Part shown: in pieces, positions 34,519-43,721 of the stretch
Layout: every line of letters starts with the position of its first letter
How positions within the stretch are numbered: the stretch's first letter is position 1
The notes under the pieces: model-generated
Told to the model about the DNA's origin: nothing
Seen by the model: only the letters and a program-made list of their open reading frames with translations
Database searches by the model: none
Position numbers and translations under genes: made by a program
Assembly: GCA_030430385.1 (NCBI GenBank)
Contig: JAUIFO010000009.1
Span: 1-64,000, forward strand
Direction of reading: 5' to 3'
Origin: Bacteroidia bacterium
Lineage (GTDB): Bacteria > Bacteroidota > Bacteroidia > Flavobacteriales > Flavobacteriaceae
DNA length: 64,000 nucleotides

Positions 34519-35724
34519 ATGGAACATCATACCTTATTACAAATTGCTGAAGACTTTGGGAGTCCAGTTTATGTCTACAATACTGACAAGATAATTGAAC
34601 AGTATAAACGTTTAACTTCTGCTTTTAATAAGGTAAATCATTTAAAAATCAATTATGCAGCCAAGGCACTTTCAAACCTATCCATTCTTAAGTTATTTAA
34701 AAGCTTAGGTTCTGGATTAGATACAGTATCTATTCAAGAGGTACAACTTGGTCTAAAGGCTGGTTTCGACCCTAAAGCTATCATTTATACACCTAATGGT
34801 GTATCCCTTAAAGAAATTGAAAAAGCTGCAGAACTCGGAGTTCAAATTAATATAGACAATTTGTCAATTTTAGAGCAATTTGGATCTAAATACCCTAAGG
34901 TTCCAGTATGTATCCGCATAAATCCTCACGTTATGGCTGGCGGAAACACAAATATATCAGTAGGACATATAGATAGTAAATTTGGTATTTCAATACACCA
35001 AATTCCGCATTTACTTCGAATTGTTAAGAACACAAAAATGACCATAAATGGTATCCACATGCACACAGGAAGTGATATTTTAGATATTGACGTGTTTTTG
35101 TATGCTAGTGAAATATTATTTGATACTGCCTCAAACTTCAAAAATTTAGAGTTTATTGATTTTGGTTCAGGATTTAAAGTTCCTTACAAAACAGGCGACA
35201 TTGAAACAAACATTGAAGAACTTGGAAGCAAGCTTTCTAAACGCTTTAATGATTTTTGTAAAACCTATGGCAAAGACTTAGTATTGGCTTTTGAGCCTGG
35301 TAAATTTTTAGTGAGTGAAGCTGGATACTTCTTAACGAAGGTAAACGTAGTAAAGCAAACAACTTCAACTGTATTTGCTCAAGTAGATTCTGGATTTAAT
35401 CATCTCATTAGACCTATGCTGTATGGCGCACAACATCAAATAATAAATATATCCAACCCTAATGGTCGTGAACGCTTCTATTCGGTTGTTGGTTATATTT
35501 GTGAAACAGATACTTTTGCCAATAACAGAAGAATTAATGAAATTAGAGAAGATGATGTGTTGTGTTTTAAAAATGCTGGCGCCTATTGTTTTACCATGGC
35601 TAGTAATTATAATTCACGTTTTAGACCTGCCGAAGTCTTATGGCATAAGGGTAAAGCTGTTTTAATTAGAAAAAGAGAAGAATTTGAAGACATCATTAGA
35701 AATCAAATAGATATAGAACTATAA
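34519..35724 (+). CDS. lysA: diaminopimelate decarboxylase
   Basis: 401 aa PLP enzyme of fold type III, the last step of lysine synthesis (meso-DAP to lysine). INYAAKALSNLSILKL holds the PLP lysine, SGLDTVSIQEVQLGLKAGF follows, HMHTGSDI binds phosphate side contacts, LEFIDFGSGFKVPY and FEPGKFLVSEAGYFLTKV are conserved, and ICETDTFANNR supplies the Cys-Glu active-site pair from the C-terminal domain. Monocistronic with its own terminator. Confidence 0.95.
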   Translation: MEHHTLLQIAEDFGSPVYVYNTDKIIEQYKRLTSAFNKVNHLKINYAAKALSNLSILKLFKSLGSGLDTVSIQEVQLGLKAGFDPKAIIYTPNGVSLKEIEKAAELGVQINIDNLSILEQFGSKYPKVPVCIRINPHVMAGGNTNISVGHIDSKFGISIHQIPHLLRIVKNTKMTINGIHMHTGSDILDIDVFLYASEILFDTASNFKNLEFIDFGSGFKVPYKTGDIETNIEELGSKLSKRFNDFCKTYGKDLVLAFEPGKFLVSEAGYFLTKVNVVKQTTSTVFAQVDSGFNHLIRPMLYGAQHQIINISNPNGRERFYSVVGYICETDTFANNRRINEIREDDVLCFKNAGAYCFTMASNYNSRFRPAEVLWHKGKAVLIRKREEFEDIIRNQIDIEL

Positions 35725-35726
35725 AT

Positions 35727-35757
35727 AAAAAGCATCACATATTGTGATGCTTTTTTT
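35727..35757 (+). terminator. intrinsic terminator of lysA
   Basis: GCATCACA-TAT-TGTGATGC (35732-35750), extended by A/T pairing, followed by seven T (35751-35757). Confidence 0.9.
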
Positions 35758-35803
35758 ATCTTTGAGAAAGCCACAAATCTTTTAATTCGCGTATTGAAAG
35801 ATT

Positions 35804-37669
35804 ATGATTAAGTCAATAATTACTTTTTGTTTTGCTTTTCTCATTAGTTGTTTAAGCTATTCCCAGCAATCAACAAAACTTGAAGATTTCAAACATGCAT
35901 CCATCGATTCGTGTATTTCTTGGATGCATATTAATTTTAGAAATGTAGATATCTATCATGATCTTGCGCTTCAAACTTTGAAACGTGCTAGAGCGCAGAG
36001 TGTCGATTCTATTACAGTTAAAGTCCACGAAGAAATTGCAGTTTGGCATGCCTACAATGGTATATTCTCTCCTGATTCGGTTGTATATCATACCGAAAAA
36101 GCATTAGAGTATCATAAAAAAGGAACTAATCAAAAGAAAATTGCAGACACTTATGAGTTATTAGCTAGAGACTTGATTAGGGTTCGTGATTTGGAGAAAG
36201 CTCAAGATGCACTTTTCAAATCGATAGCCATTTGTGAAACTATAAATGATGACGACGGACTAGGAAAAGCATTTAGAACACTTGGCGTATTGTATCGTAT
36301 TACGGAAGACTATGAGAAATCTATTGAGTACTCTCTCAAAGCAATGCCGCTTTTAGAAGCAACTAAAAATTATGGTTTGTTAGGCATGTCGCAATTTAAT
36401 TTAATTATAAGTTATGGTGAATTAGGCTATTATAAAAACGCCTATGATGCTACAGAGTATGCATTGCAGGTTGTACGTGAATATGTCCCTGAAGAAGTCT
36501 TCATTCCAGTCAAAGCACTCTCATACAGAGGTGAAGTTTATGTAAAACAAAAGGCTTATGAAAAAGCACTTGCAGATTATATCAAATCTTGGGAATTATG
36601 CGTTGCCATTATTGGTGAAGAACGCTGTGGTACTTACAGAACTGAAATTGGGCAAGTGTATTTGCTTCAACAAGATTATGGAAACGCACTTGACCATTTA
36701 TTAGTTGGAGTAAGTACTTATGAGCAACAAGGCAAAACCAAGATGGTTGATCAATACCAAAATTTATCTGAATGTTATGCGCAATTAGGTGATTTTAAAA
36801 ATGCTTTGTTATACCAGAACAAAGCCAATAACAACAAGGAAACGGTTCTTGAAGAAAAAATTGCCAATTTAGAGTCGGAAATGCTTATCAAATACGAAAC
36901 TGGAAAAAAGGATGAGGCCATCGCAGCACAAGAACTATTATTAGAACAAAAAAGCCGAGTACAATCCTTAATAATTGCGATTGCAAGTTTACTGGGTATT
37001 CTATTATTTGTAATGGCTTACTTTTTTAAAAGGAACAAAAAGAAAACTGCTATTATTAAAACAAAGAATGAAGAGAATGAACTATTACTAAAAGAAATTC
37101 ATCATCGTGTTAAAAACAATTTAGAATTAGTAAAAAGTTTGATCGCTTTACAGTCTGCTGAAATTACAGATGACAAAACCAAAGAAGCCATGATTGCGAG
37201 TCAGAATCGCGTACAATCCATGGGAATCATTCATCAAAAGTTATATCAAGGAGAAAACTTAGGTAGCGTAGATATGAAAGACTATTTCATCAATTTAAGC
37301 AATGGTGTTTTAGATACGTTTAATAAAGACGATAAAGTAAAAATAGAATGTGCTATGGATCAGTTGGAATTAGATGTAGATACTGCTGTTCCAATTGGAT
37401 TGATTGTAAATGAATTATTAACTAATGCATTAAAGTATGCGTTTCCTGATAATTCAGAAGGCACAATTCAAATAAGTTTAGCACAACCTGAGTCAAATGT
37501 TCTGACCTTGAAAGTTTCCGATAACGGAATAGGAAAAACTAAGGACAGTAAAGTGAAAGGCACTGGTTTTGGAACACAACTCATCAATTTATTAACCAGA
37601 CAGCTTGACGGTATTATGGAAGAAACCTATCATAATGGTACTTCTGTCTCATTTCAATTTAGAACCTAA
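35804..37669 (+). CDS. TPR-domain histidine kinase (HisKA_2 type), first of a tandem pair
   Basis: 621 aa. Signal sequence ~1-20, periplasmic TPR repeats (~90-360, e.g. KIADTYELLARDLIRV, GLGKAFRTLGVLYRITEDYEKSIEYSLKAM), one TM helix (SLIIAIASLLGILLFVMAYFF, ~390-410), coiled coil, then LLLKEIHHRVKNNLELVKSLIALQS with the phospho-accepting His and a HATPase domain (GLIVNELLTNALKYAFP, DNGIG, GTGFGTQL). Probably senses an envelope or protein signal and phosphorylates the LytTR regulator downstream. Weak start context. Confidence 0.93.
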   Translation: MIKSIITFCFAFLISCLSYSQQSTKLEDFKHASIDSCISWMHINFRNVDIYHDLALQTLKRARAQSVDSITVKVHEEIAVWHAYNGIFSPDSVVYHTEKALEYHKKGTNQKKIADTYELLARDLIRVRDLEKAQDALFKSIAICETINDDDGLGKAFRTLGVLYRITEDYEKSIEYSLKAMPLLEATKNYGLLGMSQFNLIISYGELGYYKNAYDATEYALQVVREYVPEEVFIPVKALSYRGEVYVKQKAYEKALADYIKSWELCVAIIGEERCGTYRTEIGQVYLLQQDYGNALDHLLVGVSTYEQQGKTKMVDQYQNLSECYAQLGDFKNALLYQNKANNNKETVLEEKIANLESEMLIKYETGKKDEAIAAQELLLEQKSRVQSLIIAIASLLGILLFVMAYFFKRNKKKTAIIKTKNEENELLLKEIHHRVKNNLELVKSLIALQSAEITDDKTKEAMIASQNRVQSMGIIHQKLYQGENLGSVDMKDYFINLSNGVLDTFNKDDKVKIECAMDQLELDVDTAVPIGLIVNELLTNALKYAFPDNSEGTIQISLAQPESNVLTLKVSDNGIGKTKDSKVKGTGFGTQLINLLTRQLDGIMEETYHNGTSVSFQFRT

Positions 37670-37740
37670 AAAAGGATTGAAAAATATTTCACTATCTTTA
37701 GAACTCCCTAAAGTCTTTATGATAGCATTGTATAAGACTT

Positions 37741-39627
37741 ATGATAAAAGCACTAACCACCTCCTTACTAATCGTACTTTTAAGTACTGTGTCGCTGTAT
37801 TCACAAAACTCTAAGCAAGATCTTGAAAAAGAACTGACTTGGTTAGAGGTACACAGAGATATTCCAAAAGATTCCTCTCAATTAGCAGTAGCTTCTCATA
37901 AAGCTGTACAATTATCAAAAGCTCTTGATAACGACTTGAATTTAGCCAAATCCTATCGTTACTTAGCTTATTATCATAAAGAATATGGTGCTTTAGATTC
38001 TTCGGCATACTATTATAACCAAGCTAAATCTATTTATGAAACTGAAAACAAAAACATTCTTTTAGCAGATACCTATATTGACCTTAAAGCATTGTATACT
38101 GTTGAAGCCGATTACAATACTGCAAAGGAATATTTATACAAAGCACTCGACCTCTATGAAATTGAACAACACCAAAAAGGAATTGCAAACTGTTTTGCAC
38201 ACATTGGTGATTTGCTCTATTATGAAAATAATTATAATGAAGCCATTACCTATTGTGATAAAGCTATAAGTATTCAAAAAGAGATTGACGACAAAGAAGG
38301 TTTGGCAAGATCTTACAGGTTTAAAGCCAATAGCCAATTATTCACAGGGTTTCAAATTGAAAACGCTTTAACTTCTATTAATGCTTCTATTGATTTATAC
38401 AATGAACTTGACGAACATGGCATCCCTATGATGGCTTCAGTTAATTGGAGAGGAAATGTCTATAAATACATGGAACGCTATGAAGAAGCCATTTCAGATT
38501 ACCAAGCTAATTTTGATAATTCTAAAGCACTTGGTTTAGAACGTTACCTTATCCCTTCTCTTGGAAATATTGGTCATGTCTATATCATGCAAGGCCGTTA
38601 TGAAGAAGCTTTGCCTTATCACCTTCAAGCTGTAGAACTCATTAAAAAAACTGGTCGTACTCGTAATCTTTGGGAAAACTACATGCACATTGCAGAGATT
38701 TATGAAACTCTTGGCGATTATAAAAATGCCTTGTATTACCATCAATTATATGCTTCTGAACACGAGCAGTTCAAGGATAATGTGATTCTCGGATTAGAGC
38801 GTGAAGCACAATCTAAATATGAGATCGGACAAAAGAATGCACAAATCATTTTTCAAGAAGAAAAAATAGACCAACAAAAACGTAACAAGATTCTGTATTT
38901 AATCCTTACAGGTTTACTCGCTATTATTTTGTTTGGTTTGCTTTATAACTATCAAAAGCGTAAAAAACGCAACCAACAACTTTTAGTTTTAAATCAAGAA
39001 TTAGATAAGAAGAACCAACAAAACGAATTATTACTTAAAGAAATTCATCATCGCGTCAAGAACAATTTAGAATTGGTAAAAAGTCTCATTGCGCTGCAAT
39101 CTGAACAACTTGAAGATTCAGCTACGAAAACTGCTATGATAGAAAGTCAGAACAGAGTGCAATCTATGGGAATCATTCATCAAAAGTTATATCAAGGCGA
39201 GCATTTAGGCAGTATTGATATGAAAGATTATTTTATTAATTTGGGTGATGGAATTTTAGATACTTTTAATGCTGAAGATCAAATAAAAATTGAATGCGTC
39301 ATGCAGCAATTAGAATTAGATGTTGATACTGCTGTTCCAATTGGTCTGATTGTAAATGAATTATTGACCAACGCTATGAAGTATGCTTTTCCTGACGACC
39401 GAAAAGGTAACATTAAGATAAGTATGTCTCGTCAAGATGCAGAAACCTTAACACTTAAAGTTGTTGATAATGGTATTGGTAAAACTGAAGCTACTGCTCC
39501 TAAAGGTACTGGTTTTGGGACTCAACTTGTAACGTTACTAACACAGCAACTCAATGGTAAAATGACGGAAGATATTAATGACGGAACTGCAATTTCATTT
39601 GAATTTAAAGTAAAATCAGCGGCTTAA
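37741..39627 (+). CDS. TPR-domain histidine kinase, second of the pair
   Basis: 628 aa, a paralogue of the upstream kinase with the same layout: signal sequence, periplasmic TPRs (AKEYLYKALDLYEIEQHQKGIANCFAHIGDLLYYENNYNEA), TM helix (~383-402), LLLKEIHHRVKNNLELVKSLIALQSEQ and HATPase motifs NELLTNAMKYAFP, DNGIG, GTGFGTQL. The kinase halves are nearly identical in sequence while the sensor halves differ strongly, so the pair probably shares an output but detects different inputs. The stop overlaps the regulator start by 1 bp (TAATG). Confidence 0.93.
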   Translation: MIKALTTSLLIVLLSTVSLYSQNSKQDLEKELTWLEVHRDIPKDSSQLAVASHKAVQLSKALDNDLNLAKSYRYLAYYHKEYGALDSSAYYYNQAKSIYETENKNILLADTYIDLKALYTVEADYNTAKEYLYKALDLYEIEQHQKGIANCFAHIGDLLYYENNYNEAITYCDKAISIQKEIDDKEGLARSYRFKANSQLFTGFQIENALTSINASIDLYNELDEHGIPMMASVNWRGNVYKYMERYEEAISDYQANFDNSKALGLERYLIPSLGNIGHVYIMQGRYEEALPYHLQAVELIKKTGRTRNLWENYMHIAEIYETLGDYKNALYYHQLYASEHEQFKDNVILGLEREAQSKYEIGQKNAQIIFQEEKIDQQKRNKILYLILTGLLAIILFGLLYNYQKRKKRNQQLLVLNQELDKKNQQNELLLKEIHHRVKNNLELVKSLIALQSEQLEDSATKTAMIESQNRVQSMGIIHQKLYQGEHLGSIDMKDYFINLGDGILDTFNAEDQIKIECVMQQLELDVDTAVPIGLIVNELLTNAMKYAFPDDRKGNIKISMSRQDAETLTLKVVDNGIGKTEATAPKGTGFGTQLVTLLTQQLNGKMTEDINDGTAISFEFKVKSAA

Positions 39628-40379
39628 TGAATGATCCTATTAAAATATTAATTGTTGAAGATGAAATGCTTATTGGCGCAAATATTTCATTACAACTAAC
39701 CACACTTGGCTATGAAGTTGTTGGTATTGTACCACGAGCTGAAGAAGCTTTGTCTTGTGTACAGCAAGATTGTCCTGATATTATTTTAATGGATATCAAT
39801 TTAAAAGGCGAATTAGATGGTATTGAAACCGTAAAACTGATTCAGAAAGATTACAATGTAGCCATAATTTATCTAACAGCCAATGCTGATGATGTTAATT
39901 TCAATCGTGCAAAAAGCACACATCCACATGCTTTTATTTCGAAACCCTTCAAAAAGTTAGACCTACAAAGAGCTATTGAACTAACCATAGAACGTCTTGT
40001 TCAAGAATCTTCAAATAATATTTCAGATGAGAACATTTCTGCTGAAGAGATCAATCCCTTTATTTTAAGCAATTGTATTTTTGTGAGGCACCATGAAAAA
40101 ATGGTAAAGGTCAACATAAATGACATTCTCTATATTGAAGCCGAAAGAAATTATTGTCGTATTTATTCCAAAGACAAAGAATATCTATTAGTGATGACCT
40201 TAAAAGATATGGATGAGAAGCTGCCAAGCAAACATTTTTTAAGAGTACATCGTTCATTTATTGTAAACCTTTCGCAAATTGAAGAAATTGCGACAAGTCA
40301 TATTGTTATTGGCAAAAAAGCTATTCCTGTAAGCAAGTCCTTAAAAGACGAATTGCTTAAACGACTTCAAACTATATAA
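39627..40379 (+). CDS. LytTR-family response regulator
   Basis: 250 aa. Receiver domain ~1-125 with acidic pocket (VEDE), phospho-acceptor in CPDIILMDINLKGELDGIE (~Asp56), Thr in YLTANAD and Lys in FISKPFKK. The LytTR DNA-binding domain ~145-248: FVRHHEKMVKVNINDILYIEAERNYCRIY and KHFLRVHRSFIVNLSQIE. Directly coupled to the upstream kinase. It would bind direct repeats near target promoters; none was identified. Confidence 0.95.
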   Translation: MNDPIKILIVEDEMLIGANISLQLTTLGYEVVGIVPRAEEALSCVQQDCPDIILMDINLKGELDGIETVKLIQKDYNVAIIYLTANADDVNFNRAKSTHPHAFISKPFKKLDLQRAIELTIERLVQESSNNISDENISAEEINPFILSNCIFVRHHEKMVKVNINDILYIEAERNYCRIYSKDKEYLLVMTLKDMDEKLPSKHFLRVHRSFIVNLSQIEEIATSHIVIGKKAIPVSKSLKDELLKRLQTI

Positions 40380-40521
40380 GTTAAAATTCTCTCGATAAGT
40401 AAAACTGAATCTTCGGACAAGAATTCGATGCGTTCGTCCTTAGTTGATTTTATAATCCTATAGTAATCACGTATTTAGTGGTAATCAAAACAAAATTAAT
40501 TAACCATTAAAATCTATTATT

Positions 40522-41262
40522 ATGAAAATTTTAAAATCAATCATCGTTGTAGCATCATTAGTGTTTGCATGTCCAACAACGATACAAGCTCAAGAGTCAG
40601 ACAATGACTTTATGCTTAACTTAACAGAGTTTACAGTAAAATTTGGTCACGATGCTAACTTTACTGATGGCGTAAAAAAATGGAACAAATGTTACAAAGA
40701 CAATGGCGGAAAAGGTACTTGGAATGTTTGGAATCGTGTACAAGGTAAAGACAATGTATATGTATTAGCATCACGTATGGACTCGTGGGCAGAAATGGAC
40801 GAAAGTGATCCAGCTTCAAAAGCATGTAGTGGTATAGCTTTCAGTTCTATCATTCCTCACATTGAAAGTGCCGAGTTTAATATAGCCAGCTATATGCCTG
40901 AAAGAAGTCGAACCAAAGCTTTAGGTGAAGACACTATTGTTTGGGTGTATTTATTTAAAGTTAAAGATCACATGGCTTTTAACGAGGTTGTAAAAGATGT
41001 AACAAGCACCATTAAAACAAAAGAAGGCGATAATAGAGGATATTGGTATGCCTATGCTGGAGGTGAAAAAGGAGATTATTTTATCTCAGTACCAATAAAA
41101 GATTTTGCAGCTTTAGATACAGAGCGAGACAGCGTTTGGAAAGTTTATGAAAGTGTTCATGGCGCCGCTAAAGCTAAGGCGACTAGAGCTAAATTTAATG
41201 GAGCTGTTTCTGAAGTTATTGACTATGCTTATACATTGAGCAAAGAGTTAAGTATGAAATAA
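40522..41262 (+). CDS. exported protein of unknown function
   Basis: 246 aa, signal peptide ~1-24 (ends IQAQ). Two similar halves are suggested by MLNLTEFTVKFGHDANFTDGVKKWNKCYKDNGGKGTWNVWNRVQG and VWVYLFKVKDHMAFNEVVKDVTSTIKTKEGDNRGYWYAYAGGEKGDYFISVPI, each like a ferredoxin-type (dimeric alpha-beta barrel) unit. No family name assigned. It lies 24 bp before an NTF2-like lipoprotein, with which it probably forms an operon. Confidence 0.75.
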   Translation: MKILKSIIVVASLVFACPTTIQAQESDNDFMLNLTEFTVKFGHDANFTDGVKKWNKCYKDNGGKGTWNVWNRVQGKDNVYVLASRMDSWAEMDESDPASKACSGIAFSSIIPHIESAEFNIASYMPERSRTKALGEDTIVWVYLFKVKDHMAFNEVVKDVTSTIKTKEGDNRGYWYAYAGGEKGDYFISVPIKDFAALDTERDSVWKVYESVHGAAKAKATRAKFNGAVSEVIDYAYTLSKELSMK

Positions 41263-41286
41263 TTGACTTTATAAACTCTTAAACCA

Positions 41287-41808
41287 ATGAAAAAGTTAGT
41301 CTATTTGGTTATGGCTGTAATGTTTATTACAGCCTGCCAACCAACCGAAAAAAGATACACACAGCAATCTCCTGAGATTGATATCGTCAAGAAACATATT
41401 GAAAATTATAACGCTAAAACTTACGATGTTTCATTTTATGCAGATACTGCTAAAATATTTTTCAACACTTCTAAAAATCCGATTCTTAAGAAAGATTTGA
41501 TCGCTTATCACAAAGCGAATGATATCAATTATTCAAGCAGAGGCTTTACAGGTGAAGATCCAGAGTTTGAAATGGTAGTCACTGATGAAGGTCATACTTG
41601 GGTAAACTGTTGGCTAGACTGGAAATGTGTTATGAAAGAAAACGGAAAGGAAATTGAATTTCCAGTGCACCTCACCTATCGCTTTATAGATGGGAAAATT
41701 GTACGAGAAGTTGGTCTGTGGAATTCAACTCCTATTGTGTTAAGTCTTCAAGAAATTGAAGCTGCAAAAGCCGCTAAGCAAAATACTGAAGGCGAACCTT
41801 CGTCTTAA
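41287..41808 (+). CDS. NTF2/SnoaL-like lipoprotein
   Basis: 173 aa, lipoprotein signal (lipobox ITAC, Cys17). VKKHIENYNAKTYDVSFYADTAKIFFNTSKNP and HLTYRFIDGKIVREVGLWN give the cone-shaped NTF2-like fold (helices then a curved sheet). Such domains act as ligand binders or isomerase-like enzymes; catalytic residues cannot be named. The C-terminal tail is Ala/Lys/Glu-rich. Paired with the exported protein upstream. Confidence 0.8.
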   Translation: MKKLVYLVMAVMFITACQPTEKRYTQQSPEIDIVKKHIENYNAKTYDVSFYADTAKIFFNTSKNPILKKDLIAYHKANDINYSSRGFTGEDPEFEMVVTDEGHTWVNCWLDWKCVMKENGKEIEFPVHLTYRFIDGKIVREVGLWNSTPIVLSLQEIEAAKAAKQNTEGEPSS

Positions 41809-41817
41809 AAACACTCA

Positions 41818-41928
41818 AAAACAGGCAAGTTTGATTAGTCGTGGAGCAATCAAATTTAGCAGAGGGAAAATAGTTTAGTGTTAGCGTTGTTATTAGATCA
41901 ACCAACTCAACTGCTACTTGCCTGTTTT
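41818..41928 (+). ncRNA. unexplained structured intergenic element
   Basis: A perfect 13-bp inverted repeat, AAAACAGGCAAGT (41818-41830) and ACTTGCCTGTTTT (41916-41928), encloses 85 nt that contains an inner stem TTGATT...AATCAA. A long closing stem ending in T4 could be a large terminator or a structured RNA. Only the pairing is seen; an RNA role is inference. Confidence 0.4.
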
Positions 41929-41959
41929 ATATCTCATTCATCCCTAAATACAAATAGCA

Positions 41960-42352
41960 ATGAAAAAGGCAGGCATCATTGGAGGCTCAGGATTTATTGA
42001 GAGCGATATCATTTCGATGTTATTGTATAAAAACTACGATGTAAAAGTATCGACCGAAGATATTTCGAGAAAAGAAAATTATCAGCATTTAATGGAATTA
42101 GATCACGCAGAGCAGTTACACATTTGTGAGGTGAATTCAAAGATAGCGGCTGACCTAAAACAATTCACAAAAGACTGCGATGTGATCATTTATATAAAAC
42201 CATCAGACCTACCAATGTAGTCTTGATGTGTTCTTAAGACAATAAAAAACAATGGCGTTACGCAATCAGAAATGCGCGTATCTAAAAATGTGCTTTCAAT
42301 ATTTGAAAGTGATTATATCCTTCTGAAAGCGAATAAAATTCAAAACTCATAA
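41960..42352 (+). pseudogene. remnant of a Rossmann-fold reductase/epimerase
   Basis: An 86-codon frame starts AGIIGGSGFIESDIISMLL, the dinucleotide-binding GxxGxxG-like start of an NAD(P)-dependent epimerase/reductase, and stops at 42220. After two stops (TAG 42218, TGA 42224) the same frame continues with coding-like KTIKNNGVTQSEMRVSKNVLSIFESDYILLKANK to a stop at 42350-42352. An intact family member has ~300 or more residues, so most of the middle seems deleted. The tail match to this family is my inference. Confidence 0.5.
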
Positions 42353-42354
42353 CC

Positions 42355-43707
42355 ATGAAATCAGCGAAATTAAAATTCTCAAGAAGTCTAACCGAAAGTG
42401 CCTTATCGCGTTACGTATCTTTTTCGGCATTGTACATTGCACAAGGAATTCCTGAAGGTATTATTTATTACGCGATGCCTGCTTGGCTAGCTATGAACGG
42501 TAAACCTGCTGTTGAAATTGCTGCCATAGTTAGTGTATGTTTGATTCCTTGGAGTTTTAAATTATTAGTAGCGCCATTAATGGATCGTTTTACATTGCTC
42601 GCTATGGGAAGAAAACGACCTTGGGTTATTTTTGGTCAACTTGGTCTGATTCTCAGTTTTTTAAGTATGGCTTTTGTACCAGACCCTTTGCACAACAACA
42701 TTGGCTTGATGACTGTTGGATTTATGATAAACTTTTTTGGCGCTTTTCAAGATGTGGCTACAGATGGTATGGCTGTAGACGTAATTCCAGCAGATGAACA
42801 AGCTAGAGCAAATGGATTAATGTGGGGCACTAAAATTATTGGAACCTCACTTTCTCTAGTCGTTGGTACCTATCTAATTAATAGTCTCGGTTTTACAAAG
42901 GCAATCTCTTTATTATCAATAGCTGTTGCCTGTATAATGTTAATTCCGCTTTATTTTAAAGAACGTCCTGGAGAAAAGACTTTGCCTTGGACTAAAGGTG
43001 AAGCAAACCCTGAATCTTTGTCCAATCAACTAACAAGTTGGAAAGAGATTTTAAAAAATTTATTTCGAGTAACAAAACTTTCATCAAGTCTCTATTTTAT
43101 TATTGGTGCTTTTGTTATCGGAATTATGTTCGGACTTTTAGACACCCTATTCCCTATTTTCACAGTACAGGAATTAGGTTGGACCAACACTGAGTTTTCT
43201 GAAACATTTTCAACCATCAACATCATTTCAGGAATTTTAGGAATGACTTTAGGTGGTTATTTAGTAGATCACTATGGTAAGATCAAAATGCTAAATATTT
43301 ACTTAGTTCTCCTCATCATCTTATTTTGTGCCTTTGCGTTTAGCTCTGGATATTGGAAATCAATAGTATATGTATGTGGATTTATCTTTACGTATTACGC
43401 ACTAAATATCTTTTTAAGCATTGCTATGTTCGCCTCCGGAATGCATTTGTGTTGGAAAACTGTTGCAGCAACACAATTCACTTTATATATGGCTGCCAGC
43501 AATATGGGAAGATCTGCAGGTTCGGCTTTGCTTGGCATACTAGAATCTCATTTTAATTGGGAATATGTCTTTTTAATAGCAGCTTCTACACCATTGCTTA
43601 TGGGCATTACTATACAATTCATTAATTTTAAAAAGCACAGGGAAACCGTAGACAAATTTGTATTTTTAAAGCAAACCTTGATTGCACCACAAGTAATTAA
43701 GGACTAA
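42355..43707 (+). CDS. MFS transporter, AmpG/PAT-like
   Basis: 450 aa, about 12 TM helices. YVSFSALYIAQGIPEGIIYYAMPAWL, PWSFKLLVAPLMDRF, GRKRPWVIFGQLG and FQDVATDGMAVDVIP are typical of the PAT group, which includes the muropeptide importer AmpG and acetyl-CoA carriers. The substrate is not clear; AmpG proper is longer. 14 bp ahead of the AtoE-like gene, so the two are probably co-transcribed with the genes to 48.9 kb. Confidence 0.87.
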   Translation: MKSAKLKFSRSLTESALSRYVSFSALYIAQGIPEGIIYYAMPAWLAMNGKPAVEIAAIVSVCLIPWSFKLLVAPLMDRFTLLAMGRKRPWVIFGQLGLILSFLSMAFVPDPLHNNIGLMTVGFMINFFGAFQDVATDGMAVDVIPADEQARANGLMWGTKIIGTSLSLVVGTYLINSLGFTKAISLLSIAVACIMLIPLYFKERPGEKTLPWTKGEANPESLSNQLTSWKEILKNLFRVTKLSSSLYFIIGAFVIGIMFGLLDTLFPIFTVQELGWTNTEFSETFSTINIISGILGMTLGGYLVDHYGKIKMLNIYLVLLIILFCAFAFSSGYWKSIVYVCGFIFTYYALNIFLSIAMFASGMHLCWKTVAATQFTLYMAASNMGRSAGSALLGILESHFNWEYVFLIAASTPLLMGITIQFINFKKHRETVDKFVFLKQTLIAPQVIKD

Positions 43708-43721
43708 CCAACTTCATAACT

